A program made the position numbers and the translations under genes. From CALOBA01 sp942491465 (GTDB lineage: Bacteria > Pseudomonadota > Gammaproteobacteria > Chromatiales > Chromatiaceae): DNA of 64,000 nucleotides. The first letter of the stretch is position 1. Each line of letters starts with the position of its first letter. Positions 1-9,946 of the stretch are shown here, piece after piece. The stretch covers positions 1-64,000 of the forward strand of contig CALOBA010000080.1 of assembly GCA_942491465.1 (NCBI GenBank). Direction: 5' to 3'. The notes beneath the pieces are model-generated. The model made no database searches, was not told where the DNA came from, and saw only the letters and a list, made by a program, of their open reading frames with translations.

Positions 1-174
1 ATCATCGGCACGATCCACTTGATCGGACTCGCGAACATGCCCATACGTTGCCACATCGGCGAGGTGGGGATAGCGCTCGTCGAGCTGCTCGAATGCCTGC
101 GCGATCACGCGCGCACGGGTGCGATCATCCTGGGCGGACGACAGGGCCTCATAGATGGCGACGGGGCTGGTCAT
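1..174 (-). CDS. Partial coiled-coil/membrane-type protein (N-terminus only)
   Basis: An open frame reads leftward from ATG (complement of 172-174) off the window edge; 58 codons are visible. The N-terminus (MTSPVAIYEALSSAQDDRTR...) resembles that of the complete coiled-coil membrane protein at 33692-34252 (MSVALNLYEQLNQATDESTR...): both have a Y-E-x-L start, a D-x-x-T-R step and an A-F-x-x-x-x-x-R-Y stretch. An AAAGGCG purine stretch precedes the ATG. By analogy the full protein would be a ~190-aa coiled coil with a C-terminal membrane anchor. The rest is outside the window, and paralogy is inferred from this short stretch only. Confidence 0.5.
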   Translation of the reverse strand, partial: MTSPVAIYEALSSAQDDRTRARVIAQAFEQLDERYPHLADVATYGHVRESDQVDRADD

Positions 175-351
175 CGGGCTTCGCCTTTCGGGTGTAGTGT
201 CGCCCGGAAGTATCCGCCGATAGCCGCCGCCGCCTGTCCAGCCGGGGCTGGCGCAGACCACCGACATCGGCCTGATCCCCGCCGCCGCCCGCAAAGGTTC
301 CAGCCCATCCAGTGGAACCCCGCCGGCCCTATAGTGTGGTCATTGTTACTT

Positions 352-712
352 GGGGGCGACATGGTTTCGACGTGGGTCGCGTAACTCGAGGTGCATGCCG
401 AGGTGCGGTTTACCTCGCGAATCCATCCGCAAATCTCTAGTTGCCAACGACAACAACTACGCTCTCGCTGCTTAATCCCAGTGGGCCTCGCACCGTCTCT
501 TGCCTGTGGGCGGCGGATTCGTGGGGTAACATCACACAGGATCGTGCCGAAGGGAGCCCAGACCTAACGCACTAAAACCCCAATTCGGGATCGCCGACTG
601 ATCGCCCTGTCCCTCGGGCGGTGGAAGGCTAAAAATAATTGAGTGGACTAAGCATGTAGGACCAACGGCAGAGGACTTGCGGACGCGGGTTCGATCCCCG
701 CCGCCTCCACCA
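352..712 (+). ncRNA. ssrA: Transfer-messenger RNA (tmRNA)
   Basis: tmRNA rescues stalled ribosomes and tags the incomplete protein for proteolysis. The 5' end GGGGGCG (352-358) pairs with CGCCTCC (702-708) as a 7-bp acceptor stem, followed by ACCA (709-712); the T-arm GGTTCGATCCC is just upstream. The tag frame starts with resume codon GCC at 443 and ends with TAA at 473-475, encoding ANDNNYALAA, close to the E. coli tag. Length (361 nt) is near the E. coli molecule (363 nt). A TATAGT hexamer at 330-335 could be the -10 of a longer precursor. Confidence 0.97.
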
Positions 713-746
713 ACTCGATTCGTACAACAACATCCAGCATCGTCCT

Positions 747-776
747 AAAGCCCGCCTTCCAGCGGGCTTTTTTATT
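747..776 (+). terminator. Intrinsic terminator of ssrA
   Basis: A stem AAAGCCCGC / GCGGGCTTT with a 6-nt loop runs directly into a T-rich tract, 34 nt after the tmRNA CCA end. Confidence 0.9.
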
Positions 777-989
777 GCCCATCCGTCCGACGGGGTCTGA
801 AGCTACCCCATGGAATCCCCAATCCAGCAGGGTAACCCTTGGGGGCATCGATCAACGTGCCCGCCAGTCGAAGTCATGGATGCTGGCGCTATCCCCTCCG
901 GCGGCTGGAAGCCGCCAGGCCCAGTAGCCGGACTGCCAGCGTCCACCATGACCTTCAGACTTCGCCGTCACTCCGCGGGCTCGTCACGA
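777..989. other. Intergenic stretch, no gene recognised
   Basis: About 210 bp between the ssrA terminator and the ATPase/nuclease pseudogene. Overlapping short frames on both strands have no recognisable product. A small palindrome GGCGGCTGGAAGCCGCC (901-917 region) resembles the GCCGGCTGGAAGCCGGC motif near 39480, so it may be a dispersed repeat. ssrA flanks are frequent integration sites, but no integrase or att duplication is visible here. Confidence 0.5.
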
Positions 990-1610
990 CATCGGCGAAG
1001 TTGTCGTACTCGTCGATGAATAGGTAGAGACGGTGCGGGCTCTGCGACACGGCGGCGAGCACCGACTGGAACGAGCGGATTGCGTTGGTGGGATGAACCG
1101 CAATGCGGTGGGCAAGCCGGTCCTGAAGAGCGAACGATGAAGGCCTCGATGCAGCCGTTGATGTGTTGATGCACGGCGGCGCGGATCGCGTCCAGGTCCT
1201 CGGTGGGCTCGATCTCGGAGAAGTTCCAGGTCATCACGAAGTAGTCGTTGCGCCCGGGCGTCGGCGCTTGCGCGATCTTCAGATGCCCGAACAGGGCATC
1301 GAACTGATCCGCCCGGTCGATCGCGTAAGTCAAGTAGTTCTCCAGCAAGTGGTGCAGCCGCAACGACGAAACGGCCAATCCAAAGGCTCAGCGAGCGGGC
1401 GTCTGCACCACTTGTTTTTGGAATCGATCCTAATAGTTCTCCAGCGTGGAAGCACAGCGACTTGCCGAAGCGGCGCGGGCGCAGCAGCAGGAGCTGGCGG
1501 CCGATGGACTCTATGGTCGCGATGCGGTCGGTGCGGTCGATGTAGACGGCGCCGTCCTCATGGATGGCGCGGAAGTCGGCGATGCCGTAGGGGAAGCGCA
1601 GCTGGGTCAT
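990..1610 (-). pseudogene. Decayed copy of the AAA-ATPase-like/PD-(D/E)XK nuclease gene
   Basis: Reading from ATG at 1610 the N-terminus (MTQLRFPYGIADFRAIHEDG) is nearly identical to the three tandem genes at 14866-20458. Three lesions are visible. An 88-bp palindromic element interrupts it after the P-loop region (1346-1433, flanked by an 11-bp duplication). A one-base insertion near 1129-1132 (gaagagcg versus gaaagcg in the 18674-20458 copy) shifts the frame. Homology stops near 990, so the C-terminal two-thirds, including the nuclease domain, is missing. Sequence is mosaic: the KIAQAPTPG stretch matches the middle tandem copy, the following part matches the 18674-20458 copy. It is not expected to give a working protein. 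Confidence 0.9.
1335..1444. mobile_element. MITE-like palindromic insertion with 11-bp target duplication
   Basis: The element proper (1346-1433, 88 bp) begins CAAGTGGTGCAGCCGC and has the inverse GCGTCTGCACCACTTG near its right end. It sits between two copies of TAGTTCTCCAG (1335-1345 and 1434-1444) that occur once at the matching place in the intact paralogues. A second, cleaner copy lies at 41796-41884 in inverted orientation. No coding capacity; mobilisation in trans is inferred. Confidence 0.85.
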
Positions 1611-1703
1611 GATGGGTCTCCGGGGGCTCGGGCGGAGTATGGCCGACGTCGCCAGCGGCTGGCCAGCGGCTCGGTGCCGGTCGGGTTGGCGGGACTGATG
1701 CGC

Positions 1704-1732
1704 TTGAACTTGCTCGCTTGGTCGAGAATGAT
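1704..1732 (+). promoter_or_regulatory. Possible sigma-70 promoter for the TIR-MoxR genes
   Basis: TTGAAC (1704-1709) and AATGAT (1727-1732) are separated by 17 nt and lie 31 nt before the ATG at 1764. Each matches 4 of 6 consensus positions. It lies in the residual leader of the upstream pseudogene. Confidence 0.3.
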
Positions 1733-1763
1733 AGCGCCCTAAGCCCAACCCGCGGATCGATCC

Positions 1764-4234
1764 ATGGACCCCCTCAGCGTCTTCATCTGCTACCGTCATC
1801 TCGACCCCGACGCCGGCGTCTGCCGACAGCTGCGCGAGGTCGTGCTCAAGCCCCTGGTCGCCGAGGGACTGATCGACCTCTGGGTCGACGAACCCAAGAA
1901 CGCCCCCGGCGATGCCTGGCGCGCGAACATCCTCGCCGGGCTGGAGCGGGCCCGCATCGGGCTGGTGCTGTTCTCGCAGAACCTGATCGCCTCCACCTTT
2001 GTCCGCGAGACCGAACTGCCGACGCTGTTTCGGCGCGAGGCCGCCGGCGAGCTGACGCTGATCCCCATCGTCGTCGCGCCGTTCGACGAGGCATTCCAGG
2101 TGCGTTGGCAAGATGCCAACGGCGAGCCCCGGTGCATCCGCCCCGCCGAACGCCAAGGCATCTACTCCTTCGGCAGCGGCACCTGGCTGGACGCCGACGA
2201 CGGCACCCGCGCCCGCAAGGATCAGGCGCTCATCAAGCGGATTCGGGCGCTGGCCGTCGAGCGGCCCTGGCAGCCAGGCCCGAGCCCGACGCCCGAGTCA
2301 ATGCCCCAAGACCCGCCGGCGGTGCAGCCCCCGCCGGCGCACCCGGCGCTCCCCGAGGGCGTGCTCGCCTGCTGGCTCGCCCGCGGCGGCGACGGCCTGA
2401 GTATCCAGCATCGCCCGCTGAGCGCCGACGCTGCGCCGCTGACCTGGTCGCCGGATGTGCTCGCGGCCATGCTCGCCGAACTGGAGCAGGCACCCGAAGA
2501 CGCCGGCCAGACCCTGTTCCGGCTGCTGTTCGGCGACGGCGATCGCTGGCCGAGCATCGCCGCCGCGCTGTTCCCGGCCAACGCCGACCGCCGCCCCCAG
2601 GTCGAGCCGGTTCGGCTGCGCATCATCACCGCCGACCCCGAACTGCTCGGCCTGCCCTGGGGCCGGCTCGCCTGCGACGGCCTGCGGCTGATCGACTACC
2701 ACTGGGAGATCGTCACTGCTTCGGCGCCGGTGCCGCGGCGGCGCTGCCAGACCCACGTCCATGCCGACGCCCTGATGGTCACCGACGCCGCGCCGATCTC
2801 CGCGCGCCCGGGGTCCGCGCGCCACCGCTCCCCGGTCGCCGCGCTGTTCGCGCAGCTGCGCCCCAGGCACCGCGATGCCGTGGTCGAGGTTTCCAGCGTC
2901 GCTGACCTGCGCCATGCGCTCCAGCGCAGCCGCCCCCAGGTCGTCTGCATCGAGCTTGCCTGCGACGCGACCCACGGCGAGCCCGTCCTGCTGCTCGGCC
3001 CGGACGACGCCCGCGAGCCGTTCCCTGTGCAAGACCTGGAGCAGGCCCTGCTGCGCGCCGAGCCCGCCCCCTGCCTGCTCATCCTCGCCCTGCGCGGCGC
3101 CGCCGCGGCGCAGCTGATGGCCCGGCTCGCCGCCCGCCTGGGTGAGCGCATCGCGCTGGTGCTGAGGCTGGCCACCGGCGATGCGCAGACCGCCCGGCAT
3201 GTGCTGCTCGCCCTGCTGCGGGCCTGGCTGGGAGAGGGCAAGGAGCCGGTCGCGGCCCTGCACCGGCTGCTGCGCACGCCGCTGCCCGGCGACGCCGACG
3301 GCCCCCTGTCGGCCGACCCGGCCTGCATCGGCATCCACGCCGACGTGCTCGACTGGCGCACCGACCCCGACGGGCGCTCCCGCCACGACCCGCTGCCGCG
3401 CCTGGCGCTGGACCGCGAGGACCAAAAGGCCGGCGTCAACCGCATGCTCGACGACCTGGTCAAGGACCCGCGGCTGCGCGTGCTCAGCATCGTCGCCTAC
3501 GGCACGCCCGACAACCGCTTGGCCGAGCTGCCCGAGCAGCTGCGCTGGGACGCCGAAGACCGGGTGCAGGACAGCGCCGACATCACGCCGGTGCGCATCG
3601 ACCTGCCGGCACCGCGCCCGGACCTGGCCGACTGCCTGCCGGGGCATGTCGCGCAGACCCTGCGCGCCGCCCCCGGCGAGGCCCCGGGCGCGCTGCTGCG
3701 GCGCCAGTGCCCGCCCGGATTGCGGCCCGGCACCGCCGCGGTGCTCTGGCTGGACTGGGGCCTGCAGGTCCACGACGGCTCCAAGGCCCAGGGCGCCGCC
3801 ATCCAGGCGGCCCTGGATGCGGTCATCCGCTACGCCGCCCGCCACCTCGCCGCCGCCTGCCCGGACGACCTGCGCCTGGTCTGCATGCTCTGCATCGAGC
3901 TGCCGGAAGACCGCAACGCCGGCATCGAGGGGCTGCTGCGCCACCTGCGCAGCCAGCCCTGGCACCGCAGCGACCGCTGCAAGACCCGATCGTTGCAACC
4001 CCTGGGCCAGGTCGACGAGCAACACCTCAGCGACTACCTGGCGCAGATCCACACCGAACTGGACCGCCTCAGCCGCGACGAGCTGGTGGGGCTCATCCTG
4101 GCCCGCACCCAGGGCGCCTTCGACGCCACCGTCGCCCTGCTGGAGCAGGGCCGCAACGCCAGCTGGCCCGACCTGCTGCTGCGCCTGCGCGGCGCCGACA
4201 CCGAGCCCAGCCCCGCCGAACCGGAGCAATTCCT

Positions 4235-4238
<4 letters not shown>
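1764..4238 (+). CDS. TIR - degenerate CHAT - iSTAND-like conflict-system protein
   Basis: 824 aa, cytosolic. Residues ~4-150 form a bacterial TIR domain: VFICYRHLD start, G-D-A-W-R-x-N-I core, then a TFVRETELPTLF segment whose glutamates (E82/E84) sit where TIR NADases place the catalytic Glu. After a Pro/Ala linker (~170-200), residues ~280-505 look like a CHAT caspase-fold domain (LRIITADPELLGLPWGRL, then RPQVVCIELAC). The expected His-Gly is absent and the Cys of the usual N-A-C-R-G motif is Leu (LILALRGA, ~440-446), so it is probably not a protease. Residues ~547-815 (LALDREDQKAGVNRML onward) fit an inactive-STAND domain. The stop overlaps the start of the MoxR gene by 4 bp. Family knowledge: such proteins are effector/sensor parts of MoxR/vWA-linked conflict systems. 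Domain limits are by eye. Confidence 0.8.
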
Positions 4239-5188
<950 letters not shown>

Positions 5189-5299
5189 CGCCGCCCCTGT
5201 CCGCCCAACGCAAACCGGCCCAGGCTGAATACTTCGGCGCTCTGCCTTCGAACCCGCGGGCGACACGTAGAGAATGACCAGACGACCGAGGACACCGCC

Positions 5300-5929
5300 A
5301 TGTCCCGACTCCATTGCGATGTCGCCGATGAGATCGCCGAGCAGCTCGCGCGCCGTGCCGAGGCCGCGCGGATGCCCGTTTCCCAATACCTGGCCACCCT
5401 GGTGCAACGCGATCTCGCCAACGCCTGGCCGGACGACTACTTCATGCTTCGGCGCCTGGCGCGGCAGCCGCTGGCGCGTGCCGAGAAGGGGCATTCGAAG
5501 ATCGCGAAGGGCTCGCCTGATGTTCCTGCTCGACACCAACGTCTGCATCAAGATAAACCAGGTCGGCAACCATCGAGCGCCATTTTGGGCGCACGCGCCA
5601 AAGACATCTCACTGTGCAGCGTCGTGAAGGCGGAGCTGCTCTACGGTGCGCGGCATAGTCAACGCATCGATGACAATCTGCGACTGCTGGAGGCATTCTT
5701 CGCGCCGCTCGCAAGCCTTCCTTTACCGACGCCTGTGCCGAGGAGGCGGCCTGCATTCGCGCCGACCTCGCGGCCTCGAGCACGCCCATCGTCCGAACGA
5801 CCTGCTGATCGCTGCGACCGCGCGCGCCAACGACGCGGTCTTGGTGACCCACAACAGCGGCGAATTCAGCCGTGTCGCCGAGCTCGCTGGGTCGACTGGG
5901 AGGTGGAATCGAGTGCTGGCGCTGAGTAG
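5300..5929 (+). pseudogene. Broken vapBC toxin-antitoxin pair
   Basis: The antitoxin starts at 5300 (MSRLHCDVADEIAEQLARRA...). Its C-terminal half is spread over three frames: FGAWRG in one, QPLARAEKG in another, and AFEDREGLA ending in TGA at 5518-5520 in a third. The PIN toxin begins at ATG 5520 (MFLLDTNVCIKI), then shifts frame before RAKDISLCSVVKAELLYGAR, and again before PNDLLIAATARANDAVLVTHN. The PIN acidic residues are all still encoded, but never in one frame. At least two indels in each gene make both proteins non-functional as read. The TGATG overlap of the original pair is preserved. Confidence 0.85.
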
Positions 5930-5977
5930 GCGCGTCGGGATCGCGACGACGCTCCAGCGTCGTCGCGCATCAGCGCT

Positions 5978-6155
5978 GGCTCCCATGCTTCGATACTGGG
6001 CAAGTATTCCTCGAATCTGCGAAAAGCCACTCCGGCGTAGGCTGGGTTGAGCTTGCGAAACCCAGCTTGCAACGGCTTACGCGCGGTCATCGCTGGGTTT
6101 CGTTCCTCAACCCACCTACGGCATACTTGCCCGGTCTCTGGAGCGTGGGAATGAT
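5978..6155. repeat. Large nested inverted repeat in an intergenic gap
   Basis: Arms CGTAGG-C-TGGGTTGAG...GCGAAACCCAGC (6036-6066) and the inverse GCTGGGTTTCG...CTCAACCCACCTACG (6092-6120) pair around a 25-nt centre. The pairing extends outward through ACTGGGCAAGTAT (near 5995) with ATACTTGCCCGGT (near 6123) and weaker CCCA-GCT stretches beyond. Each arm also contains its own hairpin. The 5930-6280 gap holds no gene. Confidence 0.75.
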
Positions 6156-6280
6156 CATCCCGATAGCGAAGCGATCCCGACGAATACTTCCACAGTCTCG
6201 GAGCGCGGGAACAAGCGAACAAGCGACCCCGACCTCCCTACTGACACATCCCACCGCCCAACCAGCCCCCCACCCCCGCC

Positions 6281-9200
6281 ATGAGCCCCACCCCCGCCGC
6301 CCTCGACCAGCTCCTCGCCGCCCTGCGCCTGGCCGAGGTCGGCGTCGGTCCGCGGGAGCTGCTGCGGCTGCAGGCCGTATTCCGCGCCGGACCGCGGCTG
6401 CGCCCGGCGCCGCAGCCGGGCGACGACGCCCACCGCCGCCGGCTGCGCGCCATCGTCGGCGCCGCGCTCATCACCCGGCCCGAAGACCGGCAGCCCTTCG
6501 CGCAGGTGTTCGACGCCTGGTATGACCAGGCCATCGCCGAGCTGAATGCCGGCGCCCCGGCGCCAAGGCCGGCGCCGGTCGCAAGGCCGAGCCGCCAAGC
6601 CCGGGCGACCACGCCCGCGGCCACGCCGGCAGCAACACCAACCGCGGCGCCGAGCGCCGCCCCGCCCGCCGCCAAGCCCCGCCGCCACCTGCGCTGGCTG
6701 CTCGCGCTGCTCGCCGTCGAGCTGCTGCTCGGCGCCGGGCTGCGCATCTGGCCGCCGCAGCCGCCGGCGCCGGCAGCACCCATCCCCATCGTCGAGCCGG
6801 ACCGGGACGTCGCGCCCGAGCCCACCCCGGTCCCGTCCGCGCCCCCCGCCGACTACGGCACCCACCGCCCCAGCATCCTGGTGGAGCCCGCGCCGTCCGA
6901 ATGGCGGCGCTGGCCGGGCTGGCCGCCGGCCCTGCTTGGCGCGATCACGCTGCTCGCGGGCGTGCTCGCGGGGTATTGGGTTATGCACCGCAGCCGACTG
7001 TCGGCCCCGGTGGACGGTCCGCCGCAGCCGGGCGGCCCGCCCCAGCGTTTCCTGCCGGGGCCGCCGAGCAACCCCGGCCTGCTGCTCGACCCCGCCGAGC
7101 AGGGCCGGCTGGTCTGGGGCATCGGCCGCTACGTCACCGACCAGCCCACCGACCGGCTCGACCTGCCGGCCACGGTGCGCGCCAGCGCCCGGCAGGGCGG
7201 GCTGGCGGTGCCGCGCTTCCTGCCCGCCCAGCGCCATCGCGCGGTCTGGCTGTGGACCGACACCACCGCCCCGGTGCTGGCCGAGCAGCTCGCCGACGGC
7301 CTGGCCGGGGTGCTCGGCGCCCACGGCCTGGCCGTCGAGCGGGCGCGCTTTCGCATGCTGCCCGACGCCCTCGCCGACGCCGACGGCGAGCCCTTCGGCC
7401 CGCGCGAGGTCGAAGCGCGCCGCGCCGGCGCGCTCATCTGCATCTTCAGCGACGGTCGCCGGCTGCTGCGGCGCTGGCGCAGCCCCGCCGAGCGCCCGCG
7501 CATCGCCGCCCTGCTGCGCCTGCTCGGCCACTGGCCGCGGCTGACCTGGGTGGACCTGGGCGACGGCGCCCTGGCCGCGCTGCTGCAGGAGCATGGCCTG
7601 GTCTGCATCGGCCCGGACCAGCTCGTCGACCGGCTCGCCAGCCCGCCGGACGCCGCACCGCCGCCGCCGCGCCCGGCGGCGAGCGGCCCGGCGCGTGCTC
7701 ACCAACGCTGGGCCGCCGCCTGCGCGCTGCCGTTCGCCCCCATCGAGCCCGCCGACGCCCTGGCCCTGCGCCGGCAGCTGGCGGCCGACTGCCCGCCCTG
7801 GGAGCTGCCGCGGCTGCAGGCCGAGGCCCCCGGCCCCGGCGGGCGGCTGCACTGGCCGCCGGCGCGGCGCGCCGCGCTGCTCGGCTGGCTCGGCGCCCTG
7901 GCCGCGCCCGACGGCGCCGACAGCGACCCGCTGCGCCGCGCCCTCGACTACTGGGACCGGCGCTACGCGGCGCTGCTCGCCGAGCCGGGGCCCGACACCG
8001 AGGCGCGGCGCCGCAGCCGCGCCGAGCGCGCCCTGCTCTGGCTCTGGCAGCGCCCGGCCGAGGCCGCCGCCGAGCTGCACCGCCTGGCCGGCGGCGATCG
8101 CCGGGGCAGCACCGCCGACTTCGTCCGCGTCCAGCTGCGCGGCCTGCACAGCGCCGACAGCCCCGCCGCCGACCCCGGCTGCATCCGCCTGCCCTGGCGC
8201 TGGAACGCCCTCGGCGTGGATGCCCGGCTGCTGCTCGCCCAGCTCGGCTTCGGCTGCGGCCGGCTGCGGCGCAAGCGCCCGCGGCTGGCGGGTCGGGGCT
8301 GGCTCGGCCTCGGCCTGCTCGCCGGCCTGGGCGGCGGCGCCCTGCTCATCGCCCTGGCCCAGCCCCCCGCGACGCGAGAACTGGGAGCGCCGCGCATCGT
8401 CCACCAGGCCCCCGCCGGCCTCGACCCGCGCCACCGGCTGAGCCGCGACGCCGCCGGGCGCTGGCAGCTCACCGCCTTCAGCCGCGACCAGCTCGTTCAC
8501 ACCGCCGCCGCCGACGCCCCCGAGCTCAGCGCCGGCCGCCGCGTCACCGTCGCCTGGCAGGCGGAGCGCCGCCCCTGCATCGCCCGCCTCGCCGACGGCG
8601 CCGAGCTGCACCGCTGCGCCGGCACCGCCCCGCGCGCCGAGGCCCCGTATCGCCGCCTCGCCGTGCTCGCCGCCGCCCCCTACCGCCGCCTCGCCGTGCT
8701 CGCCGCCGCCCCCGACAGCCCCGGCGTCGCCGAGCTGGCCGCCGCCCTGCTGCGCGGCGGCAGCGCCCACCAGGTGCTGATCGACCCGGACTGGCCCCAA
8801 CGCTGGCCGGTGCTCGCCGGCCACACGCCCGAGCTGCACCCGGACGACCAGCTGCTGCTGCTCAGCCCCGCCGGTGCGCCGGCCAATCCCGCACAGCTGC
8901 GCGACCGGCTCGGCGACGCCGTCGGCCTCTGGCTGAAGGTGGCGGACTGGGGTGCGCTGACCCGCAAGCTCGCCGAGTTGCCCGCCGACGACTGGCAGAG
9001 CGCCGCCGAACGCTGGCCCGGGCTGCCCGTCGTCTTTGGCGAGCGCGCCGCGGTGGACCTGGCCGGCATCGGCACCGCCGACTGCCGCCCGATGCAATGG
9101 ACCGACAGCGCCCACGGCATCGACTACATCGACCTCTGCGGCGGCGAATTCCTGATGGGCTCGCCGGAGGACGAGCCCGACCGGGATAACGATGAGACCC

Positions 9201-9778
9201 AGCACCCGGTCCGGGTCAGCCCATTCGCGCTGGCCCGCACCGAGACCACCAATGCCCAATACCGAACCGTCTACCCGGACCACGAGGGCGCAGACGCGCT
9301 GCCGGTGGTCCGTGTGAGCTGGGACGAGGCCGCGGCCTTCTGTCGCGAGGCAGGAGGCGCCCGGCTGCCCACCGAGGCCGAATGGGAATACGCCGCCCGC
9401 GCCGGCACCACCACCCGCTGGTCCTTTGGCGACGATGAAGCGCGGCTTGGCGAGTATGCCTGGTACAGCGAAAACTCAGGCGACGAGGCGCATGAGGTCG
9501 ATACGAAGCAGCCGAACCCCTGGGGCCTCGCCGACATGTACGGAAACGTCTACGAATGGGTCGCCGACCGGTACGGCCCCTACGAGGACAGCGGCGAGGT
9601 CCAGGTCGATCCGACGGGACCTGCCTCGGGTGTCTCCCGCGTGCTGCGGGGCGGCGCCTTCTTCTTCAGGGCCTGGGACCTGCGCTCCGCGTTCCGGTTC
9701 AGGTACTGGCCCGAGAACCGGGACGGGGACATCGGGTTCCGCTGTGCGCGTGTCCCCGCCGCCAGCATTGACCCTTGA
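6281..9778 (+). CDS. DGR target protein 1: vWA-like membrane protein with FGE-sulfatase/C-type-lectin sensor domain
   Basis: 1165 aa. Residues ~1-88 form a helical domain like the N-terminus of CoxE-type vWA proteins (LRLAEVGVGPRELLRL; TRPEDRQPFAQVFDAW). A Pro/Ala linker leads to TM1 (~137-156); TM2 is at ~215-235. Residues ~315-455 (VWLWTDTTAP, LICIFSDGRR, LTWVDLGDG) look like a vWA domain with a degenerate metal site. A helical stretch leads to TM3 (~671-695). Residues ~945-1163 are an FGE-sulfatase domain (FLMGSPEDEPDRDNDETQHP, RLPTEAEWEYAARAG, GNVYEWVADRYG, VLRGGAF). Codons ~1113-1163 are VR1 of the DGR. The two FGE catalytic cysteine positions carry Phe and Leu, so a ligand-binding C-type-lectin role is expected, not sulfatase activation. 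It is probably the third partner of the TIR and MoxR proteins. The start ATG has no clear ribosome site. Confidence 0.88.
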   Translation: MSPTPAALDQLLAALRLAEVGVGPRELLRLQAVFRAGPRLRPAPQPGDDAHRRRLRAIVGAALITRPEDRQPFAQVFDAWYDQAIAELNAGAPAPRPAPVARPSRQARATTPAATPAATPTAAPSAAPPAAKPRRHLRWLLALLAVELLLGAGLRIWPPQPPAPAAPIPIVEPDRDVAPEPTPVPSAPPADYGTHRPSILVEPAPSEWRRWPGWPPALLGAITLLAGVLAGYWVMHRSRLSAPVDGPPQPGGPPQRFLPGPPSNPGLLLDPAEQGRLVWGIGRYVTDQPTDRLDLPATVRASARQGGLAVPRFLPAQRHRAVWLWTDTTAPVLAEQLADGLAGVLGAHGLAVERARFRMLPDALADADGEPFGPREVEARRAGALICIFSDGRRLLRRWRSPAERPRIAALLRLLGHWPRLTWVDLGDGALAALLQEHGLVCIGPDQLVDRLASPPDAAPPPPRPAASGPARAHQRWAAACALPFAPIEPADALALRRQLAADCPPWELPRLQAEAPGPGGRLHWPPARRAALLGWLGALAAPDGADSDPLRRALDYWDRRYAALLAEPGPDTEARRRSRAERALLWLWQRPAEAAAELHRLAGGDRRGSTADFVRVQLRGLHSADSPAADPGCIRLPWRWNALGVDARLLLAQLGFGCGRLRRKRPRLAGRGWLGLGLLAGLGGGALLIALAQPPATRELGAPRIVHQAPAGLDPRHRLSRDAAGRWQLTAFSRDQLVHTAAADAPELSAGRRVTVAWQAERRPCIARLADGAELHRCAGTAPRAEAPYRRLAVLAAAPYRRLAVLAAAPDSPGVAELAAALLRGGSAHQVLIDPDWPQRWPVLAGHTPELHPDDQLLLLSPAGAPANPAQLRDRLGDAVGLWLKVADWGALTRKLAELPADDWQSAAERWPGLPVVFGERAAVDLAGIGTADCRPMQWTDSAHGIDYIDLCGGEFLMGSPEDEPDRDNDETQHPVRVSPFALARTETTNAQYRTVYPDHEGADALPVVRVSWDEAAAFCREAGGARLPTEAEWEYAARAGTTTRWSFGDDEARLGEYAWYSENSGDEAHEVDTKQPNPWGLADMYGNVYEWVADRYGPYEDSGEVQVDPTGPASGVSRVLRGGAFFFRAWDLRSAFRFRYWPENRDGDIGFRCARVPAASIDP
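8645..8710 (+). repeat. 33-bp in-frame tandem duplication inside DGR target 1
   Basis: Two adjacent 33-bp units beginning near 8648 and 8681 differ at one base (TAT versus TAC) and encode YRRLAVLAAAP twice. Confidence 0.9.
9619..9768 (+). repeat. DGR variable repeat 1 (VR1)
   Basis: Aligns without gaps to the TR at 10879-11028 (offset 1260 bp). I count 15 substitutions, all at TR adenines (to T or G), none at C, G or T. It forms the 3' end of the target gene; the stop codon follows 10 nt beyond the repeat. The variable protein segment reads FFFRAWDLRSAFRFRYW where the TR would encode FNNRARNLRSANRNRNR. The last ~38 bp, from ATCGGGTTCC to GCCAGCAT, is invariant in all copies and fits an IMH-type element. 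Confidence 0.97.
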
Positions 9779-9806
9779 TCCGTTGACTGTTGTTGTTCGA
9801 AGGCGA

Positions 9807-9840
9807 CGACCGCGCGCAGCGCGGTCGCGAAAATTTTTTT
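9807..9840 (+). promoter_or_regulatory. Hairpin downstream of VR1, with T-tract (DGR structure and/or terminator)
   Basis: A 9-bp stem CGACCGCGC / GCGCGGTCG with loop GCA (9807-9827) is followed by CGAAAA and eight T. The same 21-nt hairpin occurs 37 bp beyond VR2 (12296-12316, opposite strand) and not after the TR. Known DGRs need a hairpin/cruciform just past the VR; the T-tract would also let it terminate transcription. Confidence 0.85.
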
Positions 9841-9946
9841 TGTCATCCTGTTGACAAGCAGACAGCAAAATGGAAGATTTCGTCACGCATTAACAACGAT
9901 TTGACAAGTCCTTGCCGCATCGCCTGAACCAATCCGCTGCCCGCCC

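Noticed and set aside
777..990. Integration site (att) of a genomic island at the ssrA 3' end
   Set aside because: The position is typical, but I found no duplicated ssrA 3' end and no integrase in the window.
9100..9778. Active formylglycine-generating enzyme (sulfatase activator)
   Set aside because: The two catalytic cysteine positions hold Phe and Leu and lie in the hypermutated VR; no sulfatase gene is nearby.
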